From Caldimonas mangrovi (lineage in GTDB: Bacteria > Pseudomonadota > Gammaproteobacteria > Burkholderiales > Burkholderiaceae_C), in contig NZ_JAMKFE010000003.1 of NCBI RefSeq assembly GCF_023721835.1, positions 248,001 to 312,000 on the forward strand: 64,000 bases of DNA. The letters are read 5' to 3'. Below are positions 19,269 through 31,079 of this stretch, piece after piece (within the stretch, counting starts at the first letter, position 1; every line of letters begins with the position of its first letter). The position numbers and the translations under genes are program-made. Below the pieces are notes generated by a model. It made no database searches, had not been told where the DNA came from, and saw nothing but the letters and a program-made list of their open reading frames with translations.

Positions 19269-19766
19269 ATGGAACTCGACATCAACGGACAGCGCCGCAC
19301 GGTGAGCGATGACGTGGTCGATCCCGCGATGCCGCTGTTGTGGGTGCTGCGCGACGTGCTCGAGATGACGGGCACCAAGTTCGGTTGCGGCATCGCCGCG
19401 TGCGGTGCGTGCACCGTGCGCGTCGACGGCGACGCCGTGCGTTCGTGCGTGACGCCGGTGTCGGCGGTGCAGGGCCGGGCGGTGCAGACGATCGAAGGCC
19501 TGGGCACGGTCGAGCAGCGCCACGTGCTGCAGCGTGCGTGGGTCGAGCATCAGGTGCCGCAGTGCGGCTACTGCCAGTCGGGCATGCTGATGGCCGCTGC
19601 GGCGCTGCTCGGGCGCAACCCGGATCCCAGCGACGCCGAGATCGACGCCGCCATGACCAACCTGTGCCGTTGCGGCACCTACCCGCGCGTGCGCGCCGCC
19701 ATCAAGAGTGCCGCGCTCGAACTCGGCTCCCCGCTGCGCGGGCGGCGCACATCGAGGCGCGCATGA
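19269..19766 (+). CDS. [2Fe-2S] subunit of an isoquinoline 1-oxidoreductase-type molybdenum hydroxylase
   Basis: 165 residues. The N-terminal plant-type ferredoxin fold has cysteines 40, 45, 48 and 60 ([16 protein letters not shown]), and the C-terminal helical domain has Cys99, 102, 133 and 135 ([17 protein letters not shown]), so two [2Fe-2S] clusters are expected. The small and large subunits overlap by ATGA with no separate FAD subunit, as in IorAB and aldehyde dehydrogenase-type enzymes. A GGAG ribosome site precedes the ATG at 19269. Confidence 0.9.
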   Translation: MELDINGQRRTVSDDVVDPAMPLLWVLRDVLEMTGTKFGCGIAACGACTVRVDGDAVRSCVTPVSAVQGRAVQTIEGLGTVEQRHVLQRAWVEHQVPQCGYCQSGMLMAAAALLGRNPDPSDAEIDAAMTNLCRCGTYPRVRAAIKSAALELGSPLRGRRTSRRA

Positions 19767-22075
19767 AGCGACGGACCTTCCTGCTCAGTGCCGCCGGTGC
19801 CGGCGGCGTTCTGCTCGTCGGCTGGGGGCTGCTGCCGCCGCGCAGCCGGGTCGGCAACCGCAGCAGTCTGCCGGTGCACGGCGAGCAGGTGGGCCTGAAC
19901 GGCTGGATCAAGATCGATCCGAACGGACAGGTGGTGCTGGCGATGCACCGCAGCGAGATGGGCCAGGGCGTGCACACGGCGCTGCCCATGCTGGTCGCCG
20001 AAGAACTCGACGTGCCGCTCGACCGCGTGAAGCTGGAGCCGGCCGGCAGCGACACGATCTATGGCAACGTCGCGATGTTCGTTGGCAGCCTGCCGATCCA
20101 CCCGGCTGACCGCGAGCCGGGAGACGACAACACTGGCGTGCTGATCACCGAGTGGATGGTGGCCAAGCTGGCCCGCGAGCTCGGCGTCAATGCGACCGGC
20201 GGTTCGAGCAGCGTGGCCGATGCATGGGACGTGCTGCGCACGGCCGCTGCCACCGCGCGCGCACAACTGCTGGGCGCAGCATCGCTGCAATGGCGGCTGC
20301 CGGTGTCCGAGCTGCGCATCGTCGAGGGCGTCGTGAGCCATGCGTCGGGCCCCAGCGCGCATTTCGGCGAACTGGTCAAGCAGGCTGCCGCGCTGTCGGT
20401 CTCCGAAGTTCGAGTGAAGCCGGCTCAGACGTGGAAGCTCATAGGCCGCAGTGCGCCGCGCACCGACGTGCCGGCCAAGACCAATGGCAGCGCGCGCTTC
20501 GGCATCGATGTGCGGCTGCCCGACATGCGCTATGCGGTGATGCGCATGAGCCCCATGCTCGGCGGCGGCTACGGCCGCGTCGGCGTCGACGAAGCCCTGC
20601 GCATGCCCGGCATCGAACGGGTGGTGAAACTCGGGCCCATCGCCGGCGCCACTGCCGGCGTGGCGGTCGTCGGCCGCACCTACTGGCACGCGAAGCAGGC
20701 CGCGATGGCGATGCCGATCGACTGGCATGCGCCGCCGCATGACCCCGAGCGCGGGCTGCTCGAGAGCCGTACGATCGAGCAGTCGCTCGAAGCTGCAGCG
20801 CGAGCGGCCCAGCGCGATGGCGAAGGCTTTGCGTTTCACCGGCGCGGGGACGTGCAGGAGGCCGAGCGTTCGGCGACGCGCGTGGTCGAGCAGGTCTACC
20901 GCGCGCCGTATCTGGCGCATGCCACGATGGAGCCGATCAACTGCACGGCGCGCGTGCACGACGGCAAGGTCGAGGTATGGGTCTCGACCCAGGCGCCGAC
21001 GTTGGCAAGGGACGTTGCGGCGCGTGTCGCGGGCGTCGACTCCGCCGACGTGACGGTGCACGTGCTGCTGCTGGGCGGCGGCTTCGGCCGCCGGCTCGAC
21101 GTCGACTTCGTCGGCCAGGCCGTACGCGTGGCGATGGAGATGGGCGGACGGCCGGTGCAGCTGATCTGGCCGCGCGAGGAAGACCTCACGCACGACTTCT
21201 ATCGTCCCGCCGCCGTGGCAGTGATGCGCGCCGCACTCGACGCCAAGGGTCTGCCGCTGGCGCTGCAGATCGCCAGCGCCGGCGACGCCATCACCCCGCG
21301 ATGGATGGAGCGAGGGCTGCCGGCCCTGACCGGCCCGTTCGATCTGCCGGACAAGACCACCAGCGAAGGCCTGTTCGACATTCCCTACCAGGTGCGCCAT
21401 CAGCGCGTGGCCCATGCTGCGACGAAAAGCGGTGTGCCGATCGGCTACTGGCGCTCGGTCGGCCACTCGCACAACGCCTTTTTCAGCGAGGGCTTCATCG
21501 ATGAACTCGCGTTCGAGGCCCGGCAGGATCCGGTGGCCTTTCGTCTGGCGCTGCTCGACGACAAGCCGCGCCACCAGGCCGTGTTGAAGCTGGCCGCTGA
21601 AAAGGCCGGCTGGGGCACGCCGCTGCCGGCCGGCCGGGCACGCGGCGTCGCGCTGCACGAAAGCTTCAACTCCATCGTTGCCGAGGTGCTGGAGGTCTCG
21701 CTCGAACAGGGCCGGCCGCGCGTGCACCGTGTGGTGTGCGCGATCGACTGCGGCGTGGTCGTGAACCCCGGCATCGTTGCGCAGCAGATGGAAGGCGGTG
21801 TGATCTTCGGCCTCACCGCAGCCATGCACGGGCGTATCGACATCCAGCGCGGCGCGGTCCGTCAGCAGAATTTTCCCGACTATCCGCTGTTGACGCTGGC
21901 CGACACGCCGGTGATCGAAACCTACATCGTGCGCAGCAGCCGTGCGCCGGGCGGCGTCGGCGAGCCGGGAACGCCGCCGGTGGCACCGGCCTTGGCAGCG
22001 GCGCTGTTCGCGCTGACGGGGCAGCGGTTGCGCAGCTTGCCCTTCCTGCCGCTGGCTGATCGGGCAACCGCCTGA
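19763..22075 (+). CDS. Molybdopterin-binding subunit of an isoquinoline 1-oxidoreductase-type hydroxylase
   Basis: 770 residues. It begins [20 protein letters not shown], a twin-Arg-like signal, so the enzyme may be periplasmic. The large-subunit landmarks are [45 protein letters not shown] and the C-terminal [16 protein letters not shown] carrying the active-site Glu. The two-subunit IorAB-like layout indicates hydroxylation of an aldehyde or N-heterocycle with electrons passed to cytochrome c or quinone. The substrate cannot be read from the sequence. Cofactor maturation genes are not adjacent. Confidence 0.88.
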   Translation: MKRRTFLLSAAGAGGVLLVGWGLLPPRSRVGNRSSLPVHGEQVGLNGWIKIDPNGQVVLAMHRSEMGQGVHTALPMLVAEELDVPLDRVKLEPAGSDTIYGNVAMFVGSLPIHPADREPGDDNTGVLITEWMVAKLARELGVNATGGSSSVADAWDVLRTAAATARAQLLGAASLQWRLPVSELRIVEGVVSHASGPSAHFGELVKQAAALSVSEVRVKPAQTWKLIGRSAPRTDVPAKTNGSARFGIDVRLPDMRYAVMRMSPMLGGGYGRVGVDEALRMPGIERVVKLGPIAGATAGVAVVGRTYWHAKQAAMAMPIDWHAPPHDPERGLLESRTIEQSLEAAARAAQRDGEGFAFHRRGDVQEAERSATRVVEQVYRAPYLAHATMEPINCTARVHDGKVEVWVSTQAPTLARDVAARVAGVDSADVTVHVLLLGGGFGRRLDVDFVGQAVRVAMEMGGRPVQLIWPREEDLTHDFYRPAAVAVMRAALDAKGLPLALQIASAGDAITPRWMERGLPALTGPFDLPDKTTSEGLFDIPYQVRHQRVAHAATKSGVPIGYWRSVGHSHNAFFSEGFIDELAFEARQDPVAFRLALLDDKPRHQAVLKLAAEKAGWGTPLPAGRARGVALHESFNSIVAEVLEVSLEQGRPRVHRVVCAIDCGVVVNPGIVAQQMEGGVIFGLTAAMHGRIDIQRGAVRQQNFPDYPLLTLADTPVIETYIVRSSRAPGGVGEPGTPPVAPALAAALFALTGQRLRSLPFLPLADRATA

Positions 22076-22078
22076 CTG

Positions 22079-22921
22079 TCAGGCGCCGCGCGCGGCGTTC
22101 AGCTCGTCCCGTGTCGCCAGTGCCGCCTGCCGCGCGGCCGCGGCAAAATCGTCCCCGCTGCTCGCATACAGCACCGCGCGCGACGAATTGACGATCACCA
22201 GCCCGGTGATGCCGTTTGCGTCGGCACGATAACCTGCCTGCACCGTGGCGCGCGCATCGCCGCCTTGTGCGCCGACGCCGGGGATCAGCAGCGGCACCGT
22301 CGGTGCCAGCTCGCGCACGCGGGCGATCTCTTCCGGGTAGGTTGCGCCGACCACCAGGCCGAGCTGGCCGTTGCGGTTCCAGTCTCCCTGCGCCAGCGAC
22401 GCCAGGTGCTCGTAGACGCGCGGCTGGCCGTCGACGTCGGCCAAGCGCCGGTTCTGCAGATCGGAGCCGCCGGGGTTGGAGGTGCGGCACAACAGGATCG
22501 CGCCCTTGCCCGGGTGGCGCAGATAGGGCTCGACCGAGTCGTAGCCCATGAAGGGCGACAGCGTCACTGCGTCGGCGCCGTAGCGCACGAAGGCCTCCTT
22601 GGCGTACTGCTCGGCGGTCGAGCCGATGTCGCCGCGCTTGGCGTCGAGGATCACCGGCACCTGCGGCGCGACGGCACGCATGTGTGCCATCAGCTTCTCG
22701 AGCTGCGCCTCGGCGCTGTAGGCCGCGAAATACGCGATCTGCGGCTTGAACGCGATCACCAGGTCCTGGGTGGCATCGACGATGGCTGCGCAGAATTCAT
22801 AGATGCGCGACGGATCGCCCTTCCACGCGCCGGGAAATCGGGCCGGCTCCGGGTCGAGCCCCACGCACAGCAGGGAGCGGTTGGTGCGCTCGGCGGCGCG
22901 CAGCATGTCGATGAAGTCCAT
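22079..22921 (-). CDS. pyrF: Orotidine 5'-phosphate decarboxylase (type 2)
   Basis: 280 residues from the ATG at 22921; in-frame ATGs at 22930 and 22975 add only a few residues. PyrF decarboxylates OMP to UMP in the cytoplasm. Key segments are [25 protein letters not shown] and the active-site [18 protein letters not shown] with Lys95, then [12 protein letters not shown] near the phosphate site. The length fits the longer mycobacterial/betaproteobacterial type. It is convergent with the molybdenum hydroxylase (3 nt apart) and divergent from a GntR regulator. Confidence 0.95.
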   Translation of the reverse strand: MDFIDMLRAAERTNRSLLCVGLDPEPARFPGAWKGDPSRIYEFCAAIVDATQDLVIAFKPQIAYFAAYSAEAQLEKLMAHMRAVAPQVPVILDAKRGDIGSTAEQYAKEAFVRYGADAVTLSPFMGYDSVEPYLRHPGKGAILLCRTSNPGGSDLQNRRLADVDGQPRVYEHLASLAQGDWNRNGQLGLVVGATYPEEIARVRELAPTVPLLIPGVGAQGGDARATVQAGYRADANGITGLVIVNSSRAVLYASSGDDFAAAARQAALATRDELNAARGA

Positions 22922-23010
22922 GGGCCGCATTTTATGGACCTGCCCCCGGGGGCCGCGCAAGGCCCCTAGAATCATCCGATGTTTCTCTCACCCGCAGGAG
23001 GGCAGCAGGT

Positions 23011-23733
23011 ATGAGCACCGGCATTGCTTCGTCTTCATCGCGCCGTTCCCTGGTCGACGTGGCGGTCGACAAGATGCGCGAGCGACTGGAGCGCGGCGAG
23101 TGGCGCGTCGGCGAGCGCATTCCGGTGGAAGCCGAGCTGGCGGCCCAGTTGGGCGTCAGCCGCAACACGGTGCGCGAGGCAGTGCGCGTGCTGGCCTTCA
23201 GCGGCGTGCTCGAGGTGCGCCAGGGCGACGGCACCTACATCCGCTCGGCGGTGGACGCCAGCGACGTGCCGCAGGACCTGAGCCGCGCAACGTTGCGCGA
23301 GCATCTGGAGGTGCGGGCCATGCTGGAGGTGGAGGCGGCGCGCCTGGCCGCGCGGCGGCGCACGCCGGAAGACCTGGAGCGCATCCGTGCGGCCTTGTCG
23401 CTGCGCGGCGAGCATCTGAACCGCCGCCGCCCCAGCGTGTTCGTCGAGCACGACCTGGCTTTTCACCGGGCGGTGGTCGACGCGGCGCACAACCCGGCGC
23501 TCGGCAAGCTGTATCACTTCTTCGAGCGTGCGGTGCGCTCCACGGTGCGGGCGACGCTGGAACTCGGCGGCCTGCCGGAGCCGGACTACCTCGCCCACGT
23601 GGCTGTGTGCGACGCGATTGCGCGGCGCAACGAGGCCGCGGCGGTGGATGCGGCGCGTGCGCTGCTGCAGCCGATACTCGAAGCGCTGGACCCCACGCCA
23701 CCTCAGCCTGCAGCGCCCCGGCGGCCCCGCTGA
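23011..23733 (+). CDS. FadR-subfamily GntR transcriptional regulator
   Basis: 240 residues. The N-terminal winged helix (about 12-82) contains GEWRVGERIPVEAELAAQLG and the recognition helix SRNTVREAVRVLAFSGVLEV. The C-terminal all-helical FCD domain (about 95-225) includes the metal-ligand pattern FVEHDLAFHRAVVDAAHN and HVAVCDAIARRN. The ligand and targets are unknown. It is divergent from pyrF (about 90 nt) and convergent with purB. Confidence 0.9.
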   Translation: MSTGIASSSSRRSLVDVAVDKMRERLERGEWRVGERIPVEAELAAQLGVSRNTVREAVRVLAFSGVLEVRQGDGTYIRSAVDASDVPQDLSRATLREHLEVRAMLEVEAARLAARRRTPEDLERIRAALSLRGEHLNRRRPSVFVEHDLAFHRAVVDAAHNPALGKLYHFFERAVRSTVRATLELGGLPEPDYLAHVAVCDAIARRNEAAAVDAARALLQPILEALDPTPPQPAAPRRPR

Positions 23734-23746
23734 CACCGGAGCCGGC

Positions 23747-26357
<2,611 letters not shown>

Positions 26358-26361
<4 letters not shown>

Positions 26362-27647
26362 AGGCCGATGTCGAAGCCGAGCAGTTCGTCGCCCATGTCG
26401 GCGGCGGCGTCGCCGGTGCGGGGCTTGAGCGCCATGTAAAGCTCATCGAGATCGATACGCGAGACCAGCGTCACGGCTTCCAGTCGCATGCGCCGGCTGG
26501 CGATCGTCGCCCACGGCCAGTACAGCCCCAGCGTGATCAGCACCAGCAGGTAGTTCTTGAGCTGCAGGCCCAGGTAGCGCGACAGCGCCAGCTCGCTGCG
26601 AAACCGCAGGTAGCGGTTGCCGGTCTTGGTCCACAACAGGTTCTGCAGCCGCACCGTGAAGTAGGGGCCGACGACGATGTAGAGGTACAGGCCGCCGAAC
26701 AGGAACAACGCCCAGGCGAACGTGGCGAGCGCGACCATCAGTGCCGAGTACCAGCCCTTGTCGGCAAGGACCCCGCCGAGGGTCAGTGCCACGGCGATGC
26801 AGAACGCCACCGGCACCAGCAGCACCAGGCCCAGCGTGCGCAGGTAGATGCCGTAGATGGTGCCGGCCCCCACGCGCAACTCGCTCTGGAGCTGTGCGAC
26901 GCGGTAGTGGTCGTGCTGGTATTTCTTCTGGCGCCAGTGAAAGTAGGGCAGGGCCAGCAGGCCGACGCCCAGCAGCGCGAGGATGGCCAGGCCGACCGTG
27001 GCGGCCGCCGCTGCATCGGCCTGGCCGCCCTCGGGGTCGGCCAGCATTCCGAGCGCCGACGGCAGCAGCAGGAAGATCAGCAGCGGCACCGCCAGCGCCT
27101 TGTACGCGTCGGCGGCAGAGCCGGCGAACGCGAAGCGCAAGCCGCGCCAGCTGGTGTGGCCGAGCCGGAACTGCAGCGCCGCGCGAAACAGCACCGGCCA
27201 TAGCAGGCTCAGCGCCAGCGCAGCGACGAAGCCGGCGATCGGCGAGAACTCGCCGGCCTGGCCATAGGCCACCAGCAAGACCCCCGCGAGCAGCGTGCCG
27301 CGCAGCATGCGCCTGGGCTGTCCGTGGAAGTCGAGCGCATGGCCCGCGACCACCGTGTTGCCGTAGAAATAACGCAGCTTGCGCACCTTGGCCCAGGGGT
27401 AGTAAAGGCCCAGCGTCACCAGCGTGAGCAGCAGGTTGACGATCCAGATGCGGAAGTATTCGGAGCCGGAGCCGGTGAACTCCAGCGGGATGTGGTGCGC
27501 GTGTGCGGGGTGCAGCAGCCGCGAGAAGACGCTGTTGACCGGCGGCTCGGCACCGATGGAGCTCACCATGCCCGGCATGCCGCCGCTGTCGACGACCACG
27601 CCGAGGTCGGGCATCGCCTGCGGCCCGGATGCAATGCTCGTGTTCAT
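26358..27647 (-). CDS. YjgN (DUF898) family integral membrane protein
   Basis: 429 residues with a disordered N-terminal about 60 residues, then two repeated halves. Each holds a FRIWIVNLLLTLVTLGLYYP or LKNYLLVLITLGLYWPWAT element followed by RxLRYFYGNT or NRYLRFRSE, which is the DUF898 signature. About seven membrane helices are visible. The function is unknown. The coupled M48 peptidase downstream is a recurrent partner of YjgN proteins and suggests a joint role in envelope maintenance. Confidence 0.85.
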
Positions 27648-27822
27648 TTTTTCGCTCCTCCCCGCGGGTTTTTCACCTCGATCCGGGCGACTGTAACACC
27701 GGGATTCCAGCGCCGGCGCCCTTCGTGTCGTGTTGACGACAGCCCCAAGAAGGGGGTGGCAGCTGCCCGGAAGCGAGGTCCAACACCCCCTAGAATCAGC
27801 TCCACACCATCGCAGTCACACC

Positions 27823-28443
27823 ATGAAACTGATCGGATCGCTGACCAGCCCCTACGTGCGCAAGGTGCGCATCGTGATGGCGGAGAAGAGGCTGGACTAC
27901 AAGCTCGAACTCGAAGACGTCTGGGCCGCCGGCTCCGGCATCACCGAGTCCAATCCGCTGGGCAAGGTGCCCTGCCTGGTGATGGAGGGTGGCGAGGCGG
28001 TGTTCGATTCGCGCGTGATCGTGGAATACCTCGACACGTTGTCGCCGGTGCAGCGGCTGATCCCGGCCTCCGGCCGCGAACGCGTCGAGGTGCGCACCTG
28101 GGAAGCGCTGGCCGACGGCCTGGTCGACGCCAGCATCCTCGCCCGGCTCGAACTGACCTGGCCGGGCCGCACCGAACTGCAGCGCAGCGCGGCCTGGGTC
28201 GACCGGCAGATGCACAAGGTGCACGCGAGCATCAAGGCGATGGGCCAGGGGCTCGGCGACCGGCCCTGGTGCGCCGGCATCCATTTCACGCTGGCCGACA
28301 TCGCCGTCGGCTGCGCACTCGGGTATCTCGATTTCCGTTTCCCGCAGATCGACTGGCGGCGCGACCACCCCAACCTTGCGAAGCTGTACGACAAGCTGTC
28401 GCAACGCCAGAGCTTCGTCGACACGCAGCCTCCGCAGAGCTGA
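27823..28443 (+). CDS. Glutathione S-transferase
   Basis: 206 residues. The thioredoxin-like N-terminal domain (1-78) starts MKLIGSLTSPYVRKVRIVMA, with Ser in the SPYVRKVR loop as the usual glutathione-activating position, and has the cis-Pro/ES motifs GKVPCLVMEGGEAVFDSRVI. The C-terminal helical domain has FTLADIAVGCALGYLDFR, the N-capping box of GSTs. It resembles YibF/YfcF-like GSTs of proteobacteria. The substrate is unknown. A bidirectional terminator lies between it and the convergent sensor kinase. Confidence 0.92.
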   Translation: MKLIGSLTSPYVRKVRIVMAEKRLDYKLELEDVWAAGSGITESNPLGKVPCLVMEGGEAVFDSRVIVEYLDTLSPVQRLIPASGRERVEVRTWEALADGLVDASILARLELTWPGRTELQRSAAWVDRQMHKVHASIKAMGQGLGDRPWCAGIHFTLADIAVGCALGYLDFRFPQIDWRRDHPNLAKLYDKLSQRQSFVDTQPPQS

Positions 28444-28457
28444 ACCACCTTCCCCGG

Positions 28458-28482
28458 AAAACGCCGCGTCAAGCGGCGTTTT
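28458..28482. terminator. Bidirectional terminator between GST and sensor kinase
   Basis: Perfect hairpin AAAACGCCGC-GTCAA-GCGGCGTTTT, with A-run and T-run on opposite sides so it can work on both strands. It overlaps the last five codons and the stop of the leftward kinase gene, which encode the QNAA tail. Confidence 0.85.
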
Positions 28483-30364
28483 GCTTGGAGACCGCGGCAG
28501 GCACCGGTGCCGAGAAGCTCAAGCGCACGGACCAACCTTCCGGGTGTGGGCCGATCTCGATGTCGGCGCCGAGATGTTGCGCGCGCTGGCGCATGTTCGC
28601 GAGGCCGCGCTTGCCGCTGGGCATCGCCGGCAGGCGGCGCGTGCCCGGCGTCGAACGCTGCAGAAGGCCGTTGTCGAGCACGGTCAGCTCGATGCGGTGA
28701 CCGGCGCGCGCGAGCGTCAGCCACACGACGGTGGCCTGCGCGTGCTTGATGACGTTGGTGAACGCTTCGCGCACGATGCGCAGCACCTGCAGCGTGTCGC
28801 CTGGCCGCAGCTCGGCGTCCACCGCCTCGTCGTCGACGTTCCAGACCAGCCGCACGCCGGCCGCGCGCAGCGACGGCTCGACCCGGAAGCGCATCTCGGC
28901 CAGCGCCTCGCCGATGCTGCACTGCTCGGCCTCGAGCGAGTCGAGTGACAGCCGCAGTTCGACCAGGCAGTCGTCAAGCGCCTGGCGCAACTGGTGCAAG
29001 GTGGGCGACTCGATGCCGTCGGCGCTCGGCGACAGTTGCTGTGACAGTGCGATCGCACCGACCAGCCTGCCGCCCAGGCCGTCGTGCATCTCGCGCAGGA
29101 TGCGGTCGCGCTCGGCACTGGCCGCCTGGTGGCGCTCGACCTCGCGGCGACTTTCGAACGCCAGCTGCAGCTCGTTCTGCTTGCGCTCCACGGCGTCCTG
29201 CAGGTTGCGGTTGATGTCCCGCAGCCGGGCAAGCGTGGACGAATAGTCCTCGACCAGGCGCCAGGCCATCACGAACAGCAGAAAGAAGATCGCGTAGCGC
29301 GACCAGGTGTAGGCGTCGTAGTCCTGCTGCAGCCGGAACACGACCCAATCGCGTGCACCGAAGATCGCCCCGACCACCGCCGAGAAGCACAGCAGCGCGC
29401 CGGTGCGCGAGCGCTCGCGCACCGTGTAGTGCGCCAGGAACACTGCCATGCTGACCGTCACGACGAGTATCAGCAGCAGGTGCGCGGTGCGCAATAGCGG
29501 CAGGTTGAAGAGCGCATTGCCCAGCGACAGCAGCAGGGCCGACCCGACGAAGCCGGCCATCAGCCGCCGTGCGATCGGCGTGTCGCGCTGGATGACCGTG
29601 AGCAGCGACATCGAGATCGACGCCACAAAAACGCTGTAGCTCAACTCGAACGCCCAGTGCAGCGGGCCGGCCCAGATGCCGGGAGCGTGCACGTTCAAGG
29701 CACTGACGCGCCAGGCCCACACCAGGTTGGCCAGGGCGAACCAGCCATACATCGGCAGGCGCGTGCGCCAAGCCAGCAGCAGTGCCAGCATGCCCATCAC
29801 GAGGCTGGCGCTGATCACGAACCAGCTGCCGCGCACCTGCGCGGTCATGGCCTGCTCGTACAGCGGTTCGAGTTCGCTGTCGTTGCCGACCCAGACGGTC
29901 GAGAGGCCGGCTTCGCGCTTCGGCTGCCCGATGACCTCGATCACCAGCGTGTTGCCGCTGGCACGCAGCAGCGTGCGCGGCAACCGGATCAGGTGCGGCT
30001 CGTTGTTGTAGTTCGGCAGCGGCAAGGTATCGCCGCCGACTTCGAGCACCGACTGGCCGTTGAAATGCACTCGGAAAGCGTTGCCGGCACGGCGCAGGAA
30101 AAGGGAAGGCCGGTCGACCTGCAGTGCCGAGTCGGGCACGCTGAGCCGGTAGCTGGCCCGCCCATTGCGGCGCGGCGCCGTGTGTTCCCAGCCATCCGGC
30201 AGGCGCACCGGGTGCTCGATGGCGCCGGGCTCGGTGAGATCGATCAACCAGGCCGAGCGCACGTGGACGGGGGCGGCACCGGCAGACGTGGCAGCGAGCA
30301 GCGCCAGGACCCACGCCAGGACCAGCGCGGCGACAAGCCGGCCCAACCCGAACAGGCGAATCAT
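28469..30364 (-). CDS. Membrane sensor histidine kinase (7TM, HisKA_3)
   Basis: 631 residues from the ATG at 30364, which overlaps the upstream regulator stop by one base (TGATG). It has a signal peptide (to about residue 31) and an extracytoplasmic jelly-roll-like domain (31-170; FRVHFNGQSVLEVGGDT). Seven helices follow (about 181-370), then a short coiled coil, phosphoacceptor His427 in RILREMHDGLGGRL, and HATPase_c with N-box LQVLRIVREAFTNVIKHAQ. The ATP-lid glycine motif is reduced (LDNGLLQRS). It is paralogous in architecture and gene order to the pair at 15.4-18 kb. Confidence 0.87.
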   Translation of the reverse strand: MIRLFGLGRLVAALVLAWVLALLAATSAGAAPVHVRSAWLIDLTEPGAIEHPVRLPDGWEHTAPRRNGRASYRLSVPDSALQVDRPSLFLRRAGNAFRVHFNGQSVLEVGGDTLPLPNYNNEPHLIRLPRTLLRASGNTLVIEVIGQPKREAGLSTVWVGNDSELEPLYEQAMTAQVRGSWFVISASLVMGMLALLLAWRTRLPMYGWFALANLVWAWRVSALNVHAPGIWAGPLHWAFELSYSVFVASISMSLLTVIQRDTPIARRLMAGFVGSALLLSLGNALFNLPLLRTAHLLLILVVTVSMAVFLAHYTVRERSRTGALLCFSAVVGAIFGARDWVVFRLQQDYDAYTWSRYAIFFLLFVMAWRLVEDYSSTLARLRDINRNLQDAVERKQNELQLAFESRREVERHQAASAERDRILREMHDGLGGRLVGAIALSQQLSPSADGIESPTLHQLRQALDDCLVELRLSLDSLEAEQCSIGEALAEMRFRVEPSLRAAGVRLVWNVDDEAVDAELRPGDTLQVLRIVREAFTNVIKHAQATVVWLTLARAGHRIELTVLDNGLLQRSTPGTRRLPAMPSGKRGLANMRQRAQHLGADIEIGPHPEGWSVRLSFSAPVPAAVSKQNAA

Positions 30365-31023
30365 CAGCCTGCCAGGCGCATCGCGGCGGGCTGGTGGCGG
30401 ATCTGCAGCTTCGCGTAGATGCCGCGCACGTGCGTGGCGACGCCATGCGCCGTCATCATCAGGCGTTCCGCCACTTCTTCGGGCACATAGCCCTGCGCCA
30501 CCAGTTTCAGGACCGCTTGCTCGGCACCGGACAGCCGGTCGGCGCTTTGCCTCGCGCCGTCGAAGCGCTTGAGCAGGTAGCGGGCGATGGCCGGCGAGAT
30601 CGGCGATTCGCCATGCGAGGCGCACTGCACGGCCTGCACCAGTTCGCGATCCGGGCACCCTTTCAGGAAATAACCGTCGGCCCCGGCCTCGATCGCGTGG
30701 ATCACCCGGCTTTCGTCGCCAAACACCGAGAACACCAGGATATGCGGGTGCCAGCCGGCGTGCCGGTGTGCGTTCAACTCGCGGATCAGCTCGGTGCCGT
30801 CGCCATCGGGCAGGCCGAGATCGGACAGCAGCACGTCCGGCCGGCGCTCCGGCAGCTCGGCGCGCGCTTTCGACAGGCGGTCGGCATGGCCGACGCAACG
30901 GATGCCGGCTGCACCATTGAGCGCGTCGAGCACGTGGCGAGCCAGCAAAGGGTCGTCTTCGACCAGGTAGACCGAAAGCACGGGGAGGCTGTCCAGGGGG
31001 TGGTCCTGTAATGTAACGGCCAT
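30364..31023 (-). CDS. LuxR/NarL-family response regulator
   Basis: 219 residues from the ATG at 31023; the much longer open frame upstream is antisense to other genes. The receiver domain has EDD (22-24), phosphoacceptor Asp68 in VLLSDLGLPDGDG, and the Lys in YFLKGCPDREL. The C-terminal LuxR-type HTH is LSGAEQAVLKLVAQGYVPEE through HGVATHVRGIYAKLQIRH. It is cotranscribed with the overlapping kinase gene. It lies 56 nt from the flavoprotein gene, which reads in the same direction upstream. Confidence 0.9.
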   Translation of the reverse strand: MAVTLQDHPLDSLPVLSVYLVEDDPLLARHVLDALNGAAGIRCVGHADRLSKARAELPERRPDVLLSDLGLPDGDGTELIRELNAHRHAGWHPHILVFSVFGDESRVIHAIEAGADGYFLKGCPDRELVQAVQCASHGESPISPAIARYLLKRFDGARQSADRLSGAEQAVLKLVAQGYVPEEVAERLMMTAHGVATHVRGIYAKLQIRHQPAAMRLAG

Positions 31024-31079
31024 CCTAATCAAGCCTTCCCGCGCCGGCATCCCCATGGATTGGGGGATACCCGGTCTTT

